This document shows, one piece after another, positions 46,135 through 58,000 of a stretch of 64,000 nucleotides of DNA. Both the position numbers and the translations under genes were made by a program. Numbering within the stretch: position 1 is the stretch's first letter; each line of letters starts with the position of its first letter. A model generated the notes under the pieces. That model worked only from the letters and a program-made list of their open reading frames with translations, searched no databases and had not been told where the DNA came from. The DNA lies in NCBI RefSeq assembly GCF_902167145.1, contig NC_050102.1, positions 4,960,850 through 5,024,849 of the forward strand, written 5' to 3'. This DNA comes from Zea mays (lineage: Eukaryota > Streptophyta > Magnoliopsida > Poales > Poaceae).

Positions 46135-48310
46135 TTTTAATAATATTGTTAACTCTCTGTTGTATATTTGCCGGGATAGCATATCTGCACGAATTTTCCT
46201 CGTAACTTAACAGTTCAATAATAAAGTTCCTTCGAAGAATCTTTGCATCCTACACATAAGACATATAAGAGAACAAAACATCAATTTTTTATTATTTAAT
46301 TGGAATATATGTTTGAATATGAAAGGAACGTACTCCACTCATCCTAACAAATTTCATTGGACTATCATTCCCTCACATGGCCATAGCTTGTAGGATAAGG
46401 TAGCTGGTGTTAAGCCTATAAAATAATGTTTTGCCAACTAAGTTACATACAATGGAAATCATAGAAAAAAATGAAATTACTAAGAAGATGGTACAGAGAA
46501 AATACTCTTTTAAGTCAATTGGAACACCAGGTTGAATTGTATGTTGCCACTTAAAAATATCCTCTGTCCATCCAGTACGTTTCTTGCTATAGGCAATCTT
46601 ATATTTCTTTGAAGCGATGATAATCGCTTCTGCGAACCTCTTGTATGGCATGTGCTTACACCAATCTTGAATAGGTGCAAAGTCAATAAAAGTGACGTGT
46701 TTTTACCATGATCTATTACAAAAAGGGCGTAGCAACCGTTAAATTTCCATGGCATAAAAACCTGTAAAATATTAGTCATTAGGATTGCAAAGAAGTGCCT
46801 TTTATAAATACATTTGAAATGAACTCATACTTACATATTTACAAGCCGTGATATAATAGTTCATTGATGGCCAACAATCGAGTGTTTTTGTTAACTCTTT
46901 TGCTGTAGGGTCCTGATGGTACTTTGCAGTTTACCAAAACCAATCATTCTCTGGATAAATATTAATATATATACATGACCACATGAGGATTAGATATAGA
47001 TAGATACTATATATTGCTACATTATTGATTGGAAATAAACTTACCAAGAAGCGCATGTCCATATAATGCTTTCTATTCTTTATGATTTCACCTTTCGGTC
47101 TACGTGACTCTTTATTGGCAAGCAATCGAACAGCCATGTCAAAACATTTTAGAGTCATATCTAGATTTATACTTAATATGTTCTGCAGGTCTTTGACAGA
47201 TATTTCTATCTTAAAAGGATTGAAACTTCGCACCCATATCATCCTGTAATGTAGCATGACATGACGGAAGTCTATATCAAGACTATACGTAATTGGTATA
47301 AATAAAATAGACAAAACAATAAGCACTTACTCTAATGTCCTATCGTCTTGGATTGCCATAATGTAATCACATAGCACATCTATTAAATCGGCTTTAGTAA
47401 CTGGCATGTCTTTTATGGAGAGACCACTCATTAAAAAGTCGTCTGTGCACCCATCCGCTGAGACTTTTGTAGGAGTTCTTTTATCCCATTCATCAACAAA
47501 CCACCTTTGTAAGTCTGCTTGAGTAATGGGGCCATCCTCATCTTCCATCAATACCTCGCTATTATCAAGCACATGGAGTAGTTTCCTCTTCTTATGATTT
47601 GTTGGGCTATCTAATATCTCAACATCAGAGGGGCTTCCAATATGAACTTCTTTATCATATTTGTATATCGGATATCCCCTTCTTTTGTTCATGTATGAAG
47701 ATAGTAATATAGCAGCCAATTTTTTCCTAAAGTGTGACATGTCATCCTGCAAATAAGAAACAATTTACTTAGCATTATATGTAACACTGATTGTAGATGT
47801 GCATATATGTCATAATAGTAATAATATACCTGGTAAAACTGTCATATAGCTCATCCCTAATATTTGTATTTAGGTATTAATACAAACTATCGAAGTGTTT
47901 GACTGTCTCATATGAACTTGTCATGGCCTCGATCTTGGATCCCTAATATTACTTTAATAGTTAAAGAGGCGATGGTATTAAGGTCATATATAATTTTTGA
48001 AATGAAAATTATGAAAATGTTGTCTTACATTGATGTCAGACAAAATGAAATGTTGGTTGTCTCGATAACGTGGATCAATAGGAAATTTAACTTCTACCCG
48101 AGCGACAATATTGTACTTCCGTGGTAGCCCATAAAAATCTTCATCACGATAGTCATCGAACAACCTGAAGCTATATTAACCATTCGATTAAATATAAGGG
48201 TCATAAGTTTGATAGACAAAGCGTGTGTAACCATTTAATATAACTTACATAGGCATCCTTTTTGGGCGGTCCGCTGCAGCTCTTTCACGATTCAATACGA
48301 CGGGTTCCAT
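46135..48310 (-). pseudogene. Ulp1-like (C48) peptidase-related gene, degraded
   Basis: Multi-exon relic. Exon 1 starts at 48310 (MEPVVLNRERAAADRPKRMP). Next comes FDDYRDEDFYGLPRKYNIV (about 48163-48030), then an acidic exon 47752-47327 (DMSHFRKKLAAILLSSYMN through YIMAIQDDRTLE). An exon at 47247-47044 (WVRSFNPFKIEISVKDLQN) ends in GTAAGT. Then WPSMNYYITACKY and, after an intron, VFMPWKFNGCYALFVIDHG. This last part has the layout of a Ulp1 catalytic core, but the usual His-Trp is Cys-Tyr, and no DCG cysteine motif is found. Frame slips at a five-base run (46700-46704). The C-terminal remnant ELLSYEENSCRYAIPANIQ lies near 46180. Function as SUMO protease is unlikely. Confidence 0.55.
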
Positions 48311-48580
48311 CGAAAATTTGTATCCTTTAACAATGTTTAAATTTTTATTTTTATAATTGAGTAGAGGGGGCAAGCGAAACAAGGTTTAGTACATGATTAT
48401 ATTTGTTTAAACACTAATGCACGATAAATTTGCTGAGCAATAAAGGGTTTTTGTTTTTGTCTTTGTGTTTAATGTTAGACCCGCTAAAGAAGCAGAAAGA
48501 GAAGCAAGTGAGAAATAGAGTTGGGAACGGATGCAAGCGCACCGTACTCAAAGTATACTACCAGCTAAGCCTTCCCACTA

Positions 48581-49030
48581 TCATGTTATCTCAAGTTTAG
48601 CATCAACCTATATATACAGGAAGCATGCATATAGAATTTTATACCCCCAAAAATACCCCCAATACACACAATGGAATGAACTCATGTCATATTTTAATTA
48701 CAAAATTTACCATATATCTTACTAAACTCACTGATGGGAAGGCCAAAAGTTATTATAGAAAGATGACATCTAAACTTCAGTAGATTCAAAAAGAGAGGAC
48801 CATAAATCCCACTTTCATGTATCTCAAGTTTAGCATCAACATCTATATACAGGAATCATGCTTATAAAATTTATACCCCAAAAAATACCCCAAATACACA
48901 CAAGTTAATTAACCTATGTCATATTTTAATTACAATTACACCATATATCTGACTGATGGGAAGACCAAAAGTTATTATAGAAAGAGGACCACTAAACTTT
49001 AGTAGATTCAAAAAATAGAGGACCCTAAAG
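48581..49030. repeat. 233-bp tandem duplication inside the Helitron
   Basis: ATCTCAAGTTTAGCATCAAC starts at 48588 and again at 48821. Both units continue through AAAAATACCCC, a CACACAA region, TGTCATATTTTAATTACA and CTGATGGGAA to GTAGATTCAAAAA. The units have diverged by substitutions and small indels. No coding sense. Confidence 0.75.
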
Positions 49031-49440
49031 CATAAAAAGTAAAAATGGAGTTAAGTCAAAAAGTTTTTGTGATTTTAGTGAAGGTCAGGCATGAAGAAAG
49101 CAAATCAAACCTGTTAAGGGTTGCAAGTATATCGAAGACAGTCTGAATGTTGAACAGGATCTTTCAGCAAGAACACAATATCCAGATAATGATGTGTCGT
49201 TGTCAAATTGTTCCTACCTACAAAAAGAGGACAAAACGTGCACTGTGGTCAGAACTTTCATTATTCTAAAATACCTGCCCCATCAATCCCATTGAGCAGT
49301 AAGCTTTGTGTGCCATTTAATTACATTATCACAAGATCTGTTGCAGGCCCACAATATTTGCATACAAATGATTATCATATAATTATACAGTGAAGTTGAA
49401 TCTTATTTCTGATCATTAACACTATTGTCAGCATAATCAT

Positions 49441-50070
49441 ATGGTCTCTTCTCCAGCTGGGGCTGCTTACAGGATTGCCTATGGTGATGGAGCTAGGTTT
49501 GGAAAAGGGTTCTGTGCAGCTCTGAGTGATTTTATCCTCATGCAATTGCAGTTAGCATCAGTTTTGTTCACATTCTCACTTGGAACAAAAGCACACTACT
49601 ACGGTCGTACTATTCTCCATGGGGGTGCTAAATACCGGCCTACAGGGCATAAATTTGTTGTTTTCCATGCAAGCTTTACTGAGAATTATCAGTTGTATTC
49701 CAGAAGTCATTTTGTCAAAGGAGTTGAGTTGATCTTCCTTTTGATAGTCTACAACATCTTTAGGAGATCTTATGTTAGCAATATCGTGCATGTGATGATC
49801 ACATACTCAACATGGTTTATGGCAGTGGCTTGGCTGTTTACTCCTTTTCTTTTTAACCCAGCTGGTTTTGCTTGGCAAAAAATTGTCGACGACTGGGCTG
49901 ACTGGAATAGGTGGATGAAGAATCAAGGAGGCATAGGAGTGCAACCAGAGAAAAGCTGGGAGTCATGGTGGAATAGTGAGAATGCACATCTACGTTACTC
50001 AGTATTGAGTTCTAGAATTCTTGAAGTGTTGCTCTCACTACCCTTTCATGCATCAATGAGTTTAGTCTAG
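49441..50070 (+). pseudogene. Callose synthase fragment 1 (C-terminal membrane region)
   Basis: Captured piece of a callose synthase (1,3-beta-glucan synthase), the plasma-membrane enzyme that makes callose from UDP-glucose. Translated blocks ALSDFILMQLQLASVLFTFS, YYGRTILHGGAKYRPTGHKF, YSRSHFVKGVELIFLLIVYN and DDWADWNRWMKNQGGIGVQP match the conserved C-terminal membrane part of plant CalS proteins. Upstream, a different frame reads LLQLGLLTGLPMVMELGLEK, so one base is missing near 49503-49509. The piece ends at VEVLL-like sequence with FHASMSLV at 50070. This is only part of a protein of about 1,900 residues; no catalytic loop is present. Confidence 0.85.
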
Positions 50071-50512
50071 GAAACTGTTTGAAGCGGGGAAATTTGGTGC
50101 TTTGGCAGCGAGAATTTGGATGGAGCCGGCGGCTGTTGCCTCATCGGCGCGCTCACGCGCACGCCGCACATCCCGGGCGTGCCGTTGCCTGACGTAGAGT
50201 CGGCCGTATATGACATTTGTCGTGTATTTTTACTTGTTATAACTCTTTTTCAGTTGGAGATTCTTGTATTAAGAAAGAAAATTACCTTTAATAACAAGCC
50301 CTTGTATAAAGATCATCAAAAGCTATACATTATTGATGAACTATTGGAGATTATGAATATAATACTTTGTTACTGTTGATTTCTTGATGCCATGATTGGA
50401 ACAAAAACTATTGCTCGTCTTATATTTCCTTTGTTTGGGCTTCATATTAATGGACCGTGAACTGAATTAGTCTAATTGTTCGGTTGATCCTTATGTTGTG
50501 CATACATCAGTT
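50071..50512. other. Linker between captured fragments
   Basis: GC-rich first 150 bases (50090-50215), possibly another captured scrap, followed by AT-rich sequence that looks like intron. I recognise no protein. Confidence 0.3.
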
Positions 50513-50655
50513 GTTGGTGTTTATGTTTTCCTCTATGGCCAGTTGTACTTGGTTCTCAGTGGCCTGCAGAGGGCTCTGCTACTTGAAGCTCAGACTCAGA
50601 ATATAAAGTCCTTAGAAACAGCCCTTGCATCTCAGTCTTTTCTCCACCTGGGACT
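50513..50655 (+). pseudogene. Callose synthase fragment 2 (exon out of order)
   Basis: Reads VYVFLYGQLYLVLSGLQRAL then SLETALASQSFLHLGL, the CalS segment that in a normal gene precedes the part found at 49441-50070. Here it lies downstream of it. Both pieces contain the SxLxLGL junction, so the region was rearranged or captured twice. It runs straight into SERRATE sequence. Confidence 0.75.
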
Positions 50656-51285
50656 ATGGGGCCTATAATTATAATCAGAGGTTTAACGACTGTCAAAGGC
50701 CTGGAGGGTGTTGAGCTCCTAGACACTATTCGTACCTATTTATGGCGTATTCATGGTGTTGATTGGTATGGCACGTCAGAGTCGCATGAGGCCAAGGGCC
50801 TTCGTCACATGAGAGTAGACAGTAAGACTTCTAGCACATCTGATGTCAGTGCTGCTGATTGGGAGAAGAAGCTGGATACTTTCTAGCAGTAAAGACTGAA
50901 TGGCCAAGACCCACTGGTCATACTTACTGCTTAGGACAAAATTGATGCAGCAGCTGCTGAAGTTTTAGAGCCTCTTGTCAGGAAAATCAGGGATGAAAAA
51001 TATGGATGGAAATATGGTTGTGGAGCCAAGGGCTATAAAAAACCTTTTCATGTTCCTGAGTTTGTCCACAAGCATTTGAGGCTCAAACATCCAGACCTTG
51101 CATTGGAGTCTACGTCAAAAGTTCAAGAGGATCTTTATTTCCAAAACTACATGAAGTATGTATATGTGATGCTATATTTACAGCTAAAGAACAGTATCAT
51201 TGAAGTTTAGGAGGTGTGATACTTATCTAGTTCTTTAATTTTTTAAATAGTGACCCTAATGCACCAGGTGGGACCCCAGTGATGC
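50656..51285 (+). pseudogene. SERRATE (ARS2-like) gene fragment
   Basis: Captured part of SERRATE, the zinc-finger protein that works with DCL1 and HYL1 in microRNA processing in the nucleus. Matching blocks: RGLTTVKGLEGVELLDT, TYLWRIHGVDWYG, SHEAKGLRHMRVDSKT, KIDAAAAEVLEPLVRKIRDE, KYGWKYGCGAKG, EFVHKHLRLKHPDL and, after an intron-like gap, DPNAPGGTPVMQ near 51245-51280. Three nonsense changes lie at about 50884-50935, at a Trp, a Glu and a Lys position of the family. The second zinc-finger Cys is a Tyr (GCGAKGY). Retained intron sequence shows that genomic DNA, not mRNA, was captured. Confidence 0.85.
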
Positions 51286-53200
51286 AATTGTCTAGTTCTT
51301 TCATTTTTTTAAATACTAACAAACAGTTACTTAAGATCTTGGTCTTGTCAGACAATTATCGAGTACACATTTATATTATCTTTTTTCAGATGGCTAAGCA
51401 ATATATACTCAAGTCTGGAATTTGATGTGCAGATGAAAGTAGAAGAGCAAGAGCTATGCTAGATTGGTCCAAACTTTTAGTGATAATCGAAGGAATAGCA
51501 CATGGACTTCTTTACCTACATCCTATTGGACAGTGAGATACTGCCATACTAGTGACAGCAACGCTGTTGAAGCTATTATCCAGCTCTTTCAATCTGATTT
51601 ATCCTTTTTAATTTGATATCACTCTTTTATTCTATTGATTTGGTGAATGAGAAAGGGACAAGATAACATGAAACTGTTTTGGTATTCTAATCTACTAAAT
51701 CTCAAGAGGGTGTTTACTGCAGAGAGGAACTCATTGGAAGATGATACTACAAGTCTACAAACATATCTGGCAGCGATGGTGGTTGGTGGAGACAGGTTTG
51801 TTGGAGGTTTGTGTCTACAACATACGAGTGGTCTATAATCAAATAAAGCAAAATAATGGTCATTTCACTTCTATAAGCTGTTGCCGTTAAAGGTTGGTAG
51901 TCAGGGCTCCAAATTAACCCTGCCTGCTTTGGATGTACATGAATATGAGCTGTTTGGATTTGGACATCCAAAAGCATGTGATCAAATAAAATTAATGTCA
52001 TATGATGCAAGATTTCACTCTGTTTGGCAGAGCTCAAACCCCTATAACTGGTGGTGATAATAAAATTAATGTGATGTAAACTTCTTTGACTTTTTTTACT
52101 CTACCGTTGCATATACCAGTAATTTGATATTAAACTGGGAATACCTGGCAGCGATGGCGAGGTCGTTGGGCTTCCATGGCTGCAAATCGGCACTGCTTCT
52201 GCTACGCGGAGCTCGCGACCGATATCCCGTCGGCTGGTGGCTCACGATCTTCCGCGCCGCTGCTAGTATGGGGACCTGGCGGCGATGATTGTCTGACAAG
52301 AACAAGATCTTCCGCGCAGCTGCAAGGGGCTCACAATCGCACGGGGATTTTGGTTGCGGGGCGGGGCGAGACGGATGGGGACGACGTCGGGATGGGATGG
52401 AGATGAGCTCTTTGACGGCACAGAGGGCGGGTATATCGCTGCAATCCATAGCGTGAGAGTTAAGGAGGTGGTAGTTGACGGGGAGAACGACGTGGGGATC
52501 GTGGTCGGAGCGGGATTTGTTTGTTCGCGGCTCGAAGATGAGGATTCGGGGCGCCATGGGAATGCGTGGCTATCGGAGAATGAGTCGCGCAGCGCGGGGG
52601 CGGGGGCGGCTGCGCGCATGTCGGGATGGAAGTGGACTGCGACTGCGGTAGCGGGATCGGGATCGGACGGTGGTGATGAACGTAATTAGATGGTTGGGAT
52701 ACAGGCGGGGGCATGGTTGTGCCTGGTCTACGCTACCGTCTTAAGGATTAGCAGAGATATACATGTTTCGTAATTTATATAAAATGCATTTAAAAAGCAG
52801 CTTTCCTTCCGCCCCCTCACACCACCGTCAACTACCTTTTTTCGTTCGTCGCCATGCACGACACAGTCATATTTGATACATATAAAACATAAATTCAGTA
52901 TTAAACGGATACGAACAAATATTACATATTATTTTAGCCAAACGACCGAGCAATGCATGAATGGAAAAGGAGTCCGGACCCTTTTTTTTAGCTCGCTTAG
53001 TCATTCGTCCTCTTTTAGCTAGTGACGTGTGGTACTATATGGAGCGCTGCAATGTGTGTGTCTTAATGTTGTGTTGGGCTTTGTGGTCTCTCATGGCCCA
53101 CCTATGATGTAATAGCCTACTGGCCTGTTGTTAGGCGAGAAGCGGGAGAGAGAAACAAATCTACGTGTTTCGTATGTGACGTACGACACACGAAACTGTT
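51286..53200. other. Remaining Helitron sequence, no named gene
   Basis: 51286-52095 is AT-rich without recognisable coding sequence. 52096-52720 is GC-rich and open on several frames (for example 52557-52096 minus), probably a further captured 5' exon or promoter piece that I cannot name. 52740-53200 leads to the Helitron 5' terminus. Confidence 0.35.
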
Positions 53201-53444
53201 ACTTTACAGTAGTAGAGATTTAATGAACAACAAGTTGTTGTTTCTATATAAATAAAGATATGTATGTGGCTACAATTAACTATTTCTCATGAGAAAATAT
53301 TGAAAGAACAACTTATAGAGTCTGTTTCTTATATAATGCAGAGTTAAGCCTTGAACAGTTATTCTCTGATGTGCCATATTCTGTATCTCTGTGCTCGAAT
53401 ACATCAATGCAAATATATATATATATAGTTTATATATTAAGAGC

Positions 53445-53475
53445 CCTGGGCTTCCAATAATAGAGGAAGCCCAGG
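53445..53475. repeat. Inverted repeat near the left limit
   Basis: CCTGGGCTTCC (53445-53455) and GGAAGCCCAGG (53465-53475), an 11-bp perfect inverted repeat with a 9-base loop, directly after a TA array. A similar setting (TA array, then GGGCTTTC) is found at about 3035-3080. Confidence 0.7.
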
Positions 53476-54126
53476 CTAGTCAATATGGGCATTTTGGTTG
53501 AACCACACCGAGTCAACAGGTCCTAGTCACGTCGCCGTTACCTCCGTCAGCCAGCCACCTCTCCCACGTTTCCTGTTTCTAAAACCATAGTCGCGCATTC
53601 AACGGAGACAAACCAGCGCCGATTTGAAGAAAACCCCAGCCGCGCAGATTTTCCTTTCGTCGGAGGCGACTCCCCAGGCGATTTCCGCGCCTCCAAACCA
53701 GCGCAGCACCAATCCACCGCCGCTCCAATCTAGCGCCCTTCCATTCCACCTTACATCCTTCAATCTCCCAGCATTGGAGCCCGATTCAAGAAGTTCCAGG
53801 TAATCCAACATTGAAATACACCGAGTTTGCCGTCGATTTTTTGAAGCCTATCGGTCGATTGAAGTGGATTTGATTGTAACCCTTATTCTCCAGCTAAATG
53901 TGTGATTTGTATCCGCTTAGACATCACTATAATCGGGTCATTGCATCGCGCATTGCATCTCTTTTTTGTTTAGGAGCCCCGATATTAGGGCATGTGTATT
54001 TATTTTATATTCCCACTATCGCCCGACATTCATAGATTTAGACAAAGGCTGTGGATTAGGTATTCACTGATGAGTTAGCAGAGAGTACTCTTATACAACC
54101 CAAGTAACACATATATGCTTTTTGTA

Positions 54127-54600
54127 TATAATATATATGCATATCTTCAGTACTGTTTATGCACATTCACCTGAGTCATTTGTTTACACATTTGTTTTAT
54201 TATATATGCATATAGTCAGTACTCTTTATGCACATTTACTTTAATGATTTGTTTTCACATCTATTTTATTATCAAATATGCTTATTTGTATTTGATATAT
54301 ATGCATATCCTCAGTACTGTTTATGCACATTCACTTGAGTCATTTGTTTACACATTTGTTTTATTATACATGCATATAGTCAGTATTCTTTATGCACATT
54401 TACTCTAATGATTTGTTTTCACATCTATTTAATTATCTAATATGCTTATTGTATTTCATTTATATGCATATCCTCAGTACTTTTTATGCCCATTCAATTA
54501 AATCATTTGTGTACACATCTGTTTTATTATATATAAAATATACTCATTGGATTTGATATATATGCATATTGGCAGTAATGTGTATGCTCATTCATACACA
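54127..54600. repeat. Higher-order tandem repeat in the ULP1 leader intron
   Basis: GCATAT(N)3-4CAGTA followed by TTTATGCACATT recurs at 54139, 54208, 54303, 54372, 54466 and 54564. Spacing alternates 69, 95, 69, 94 and 98, so the true unit is about 164 bp made of two related halves. It lies in the predicted leader intron (donor near 53800, acceptor ending 55052) of the ULP1 gene. Confidence 0.75.
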
Positions 54601-55072
54601 AGTTTATGAACATTTCGCAATATATTAAGCATATTTGAATTGTTCTATTTACTTGCATAATTAGTTTACACTCCTGTTCATTATATATAAATACATACAG
54701 ATACTGTTATTTAAGCAAATGTTATTTAAATATTCATGTTATTTGAGCTAAATGTTTTTATTACTATGAACCAGTTATTAAAATATGTTGTATAGTTAGT
54801 TGATGCAAAAAGGCTCTTATTTTATCCTGATCCATTTACAATTATATGAAATATTAAATCAATCTTTATGCTTGTATATAACCATTGTTCATTAAATGCT
54901 ATCGCATAAATGTAAAAGGTAGTTTAAGTTATGTAATTATATAGTATGCATTATATAGTATGCATTTCAGATAGTTATAGTAAAAATTAGTTCTTTTTTG
55001 GCATATATCCATGCATAAATCAATGTATTTAAAAACAACTTCTTTTTCTACAGATCTATTCAGTATTTAATC

Positions 55073-58000
55073 ATGAAGTCTGTTGATCGCCCGCCCAGTA
55101 ATCCAAAAAGATTAACCATTGAATCCAGTCAGGAGGTTTTTTCAATTGACATTTCCAGACGTACAAGATCCAGCAGCTCAGCTCACCAAGATGATATTCC
55201 CCAAAATCAGGAGCAGAATGAGCCACAGCCAGCCCCAATCCATCGTTTTCGCAGAAAGGCGTTAGCTTGTCGTTTAAAAAGAAAACCTCCTGCTCCATCC
55301 ACACTGTCCGACGACGATTTCATGGATGCTCCATCGTTGAAGCGCCAATTCAGATCTGCCTCACCTTCTCCTTCAGAACAAATCAGTGCAAAGAAGTTAA
55401 AAGTACCTTCTCCTCAAGTTCCTTGCGTGAAAAGAAGTCCAAAGTATAATATCATTACAAAAAAAACTCTCCTAAACAGAAGACTCCTAGAAAATCACAG
55501 GTAACATGTATATATTTATGTTTATTCATGTGTTAATTTTGGTGTCCAATCAAGTTTGTATTTTCCCCCACTTTAAATTTATGTATATTATTATCAACAA
55601 ATATGGTGTTTACTTTTTTTATTGTTGTAGAATAGTTATTTACAAGCATGTAATAATTATCCCTTGTATCATTAGTTCTAACTATATATATACTTTGTGT
55701 ATTAATGCATATTCATTTATGCTTCCAGAAACTAAATATCCGCTGCATTCCCTATGATGTTATTGTATCATCTTGGATAATGAGCGATCGACAGCGCGAT
55801 GCTGTCGCTAGGTTGGGATTTTCAAGCATATTTGATTTGCGAACTGATGCCTTAGAGAGCAGATCACTCATCAGGTGGTTGATGGATAAATTGGATCCAC
55901 ATGACATGACCATACGCCCAGGGGCTGGCAAAGAACTGAAGATAACAAAAGATATTGTTCATCTGATTTTGGGTTTGCCATGTGCTGGAGGAGGCAGGGA
56001 GTTTACTGATTGGTATGGTGAAGTGGATGCTGCTGCAAAACTGAGACGTGATCTCAATGTTGGTAAAGAAGAATTTGATGTTGTCAAGCTTCAAGACAAG
56101 ATAGTGCTTGGCAACGATGATGAGCTTTCAATTAGATGCTTTTTTCTGATTCTATTCAATCGGCTTCTTTTTCCTTCTGCTTCTTGGGGCATTACAAACA
56201 ATGAGGTACTCATGACTTCAAACATGACCCGAATGTCTGATATTGACTGGTGTCAACTAGTTTACACGGATTTGTGTGATGCTGCCGCACGTTGGCATAA
56301 AAGGAACAAAACAAACATCACAGCAACAATATATGGATGCTCACTCATTGTTCTGGTAAGTATTTTTTTGTTTAATGTGCATATATATGATATGCAAATA
56401 GTTGTTATGTACTAATTTTATATATTTGTGCATTCCTTTTTTCAGATTTACTATCTTGATCACCTACATCACCCTGCATCTCCTGTTAACAAATATGGTA
56501 CTCCACGCATTAAGTTTTTTGACAATGAGACCATAAAAGAGTTGGCTCGTGGTGACAGACGCCCCCCCCGTAAAACTGGTGAACCGTTCGGATATGCAGA
56601 GGTTAGACATAAACAACTTTTTGTCCTGTTATGCAGATGTTAAAATATTATTACTGCTAACTGTTCTATATTACTTTATACAGTTTCGTAGCCGTTCAGA
56701 AACGTGTTACGTCATTGCTCCAGAACGGCCTGTTTCTGCCGTTTTCAACATATATGTGCCACGTATCAAGAATTTGATTGGCAACAAGTTGCAATGTTTG
56801 CCCTCCCAGCAACGTCCAATGTTTCAATCATTGTTTGATGCTCATGACAAAGAGGTGGATAAATATTGTGATTCCCTTCAGCTGAGCCATCAGATGATTG
56901 TTTCGAAGCAGATTGAACTCTCTGAAACATTTGGTGAAATGATCGATGAAGTTCTGAGAGCTGCAACGCAGCGCGATTCACAGCCAGAAGGTTTTAGTAT
57001 TTATGTTTATTTTTTAAAACTAATCAAGTTCACGAATTATTTCCTGGAAAATAATATATATTTATACGATCTCAAATAATTTATTATATGCAGTTTTGTA
57101 TATACAAATTATATATTAATTTATACTCATACAAGCAACAACATATTTTTTCAGTGTATTTCATTTTTTGAAAACTGTATTTTATTTATGCATCCTGATA
57201 GTATACTGATGTAGTTTGCAAATGTGTATGTTTAACCATTTTTTATAACGATACATTTATATTGCAGTTATATTTCAGTAACAACTACTATATTATTATA
57301 TGTTCCAAATGTAGATAACCCCCCACTACCTCAATGCCTCCAACAAATGATCCAGTATCCACACCAACTGTTCCAACACCTGATAAACAGCAACATGATC
57401 AGGAAAGCCATGTTCCTACTGATCATATCAAAATATCAGATGATGTAAGTTTTCTCATACAAACTATATATACAATGCATATATTCTATTCTGCATACAA
57501 GTTACTGTTTACTCAAATCTCAGTTCTTTCCATTATAGATTGTCAGTGGGAACGTCTGCAAAAAAGATGAAGTTATGGATGCCCCTATTTTTGACAAGAC
57601 TCCAAAATCTAATGTTTGACTTCCTTATATCACAATTATTATTATTTCATTTACAATGTATGCAAGTAACATTAATATATATGCATGCTTTATTTTTTTT
57701 AAATCCCCAGGCTCCCACAACAGACAAGCCTGCTGCTCCTAAGTTAACACCAGATATAAATAGTGTAAGTATTTACACCTTCATCATATTATGCTAATAT
57801 TAATTATACCCTATGTTTCATTACGTTTATATTAATAAATTTATTGGTTACAGGAAGGACAAAAATTTGTTACACATGATACTCCTGTATCTGGTGCACC
57901 TCTGTTCGATAAAACACCACTGACAGATGTAAGACATGTTGTCATTTTCATATTTTTCCTATTTATACACTAAGACATACATATTTATGCAACTGTTTAC

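Larger units (their letters stand above)
45883..53218 (-). mobile_element. Non-autonomous Helitron carrying captured gene fragments
   Basis: 7.3-kb element read on the minus strand. Its 5' end is TCTCTACTACTGTAAAG (starting 53218, preceded by host A) and its 3' end is CGCACGGGCACGTTCCTAG (ending 45883, followed by host T). TC start, CTAG end, insertion between A and T and the GCACGGGC palindromic half near the end are Helitron hallmarks. The 3' hairpin arm is partly degraded. It has no RepHel gene, so it would depend on an autonomous Helitron. Inside are pieces of at least three genes: a Ulp1-like gene (minus), callose synthase exons (plus) and SERRATE (plus). Confidence 0.8.

Noticed and set aside
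52096..52689. 153-codon minus and 111-codon plus frames in the Helitron
   Set aside because: GC-rich captured sequence with both strands open and no recognisable domain; described as unassigned rather than as a gene.
53599..53811. 70-codon minus frame near 53.7 kb
   Set aside because: Overlaps the predicted leader exon of the ULP1 gene on the other strand and has no domain.
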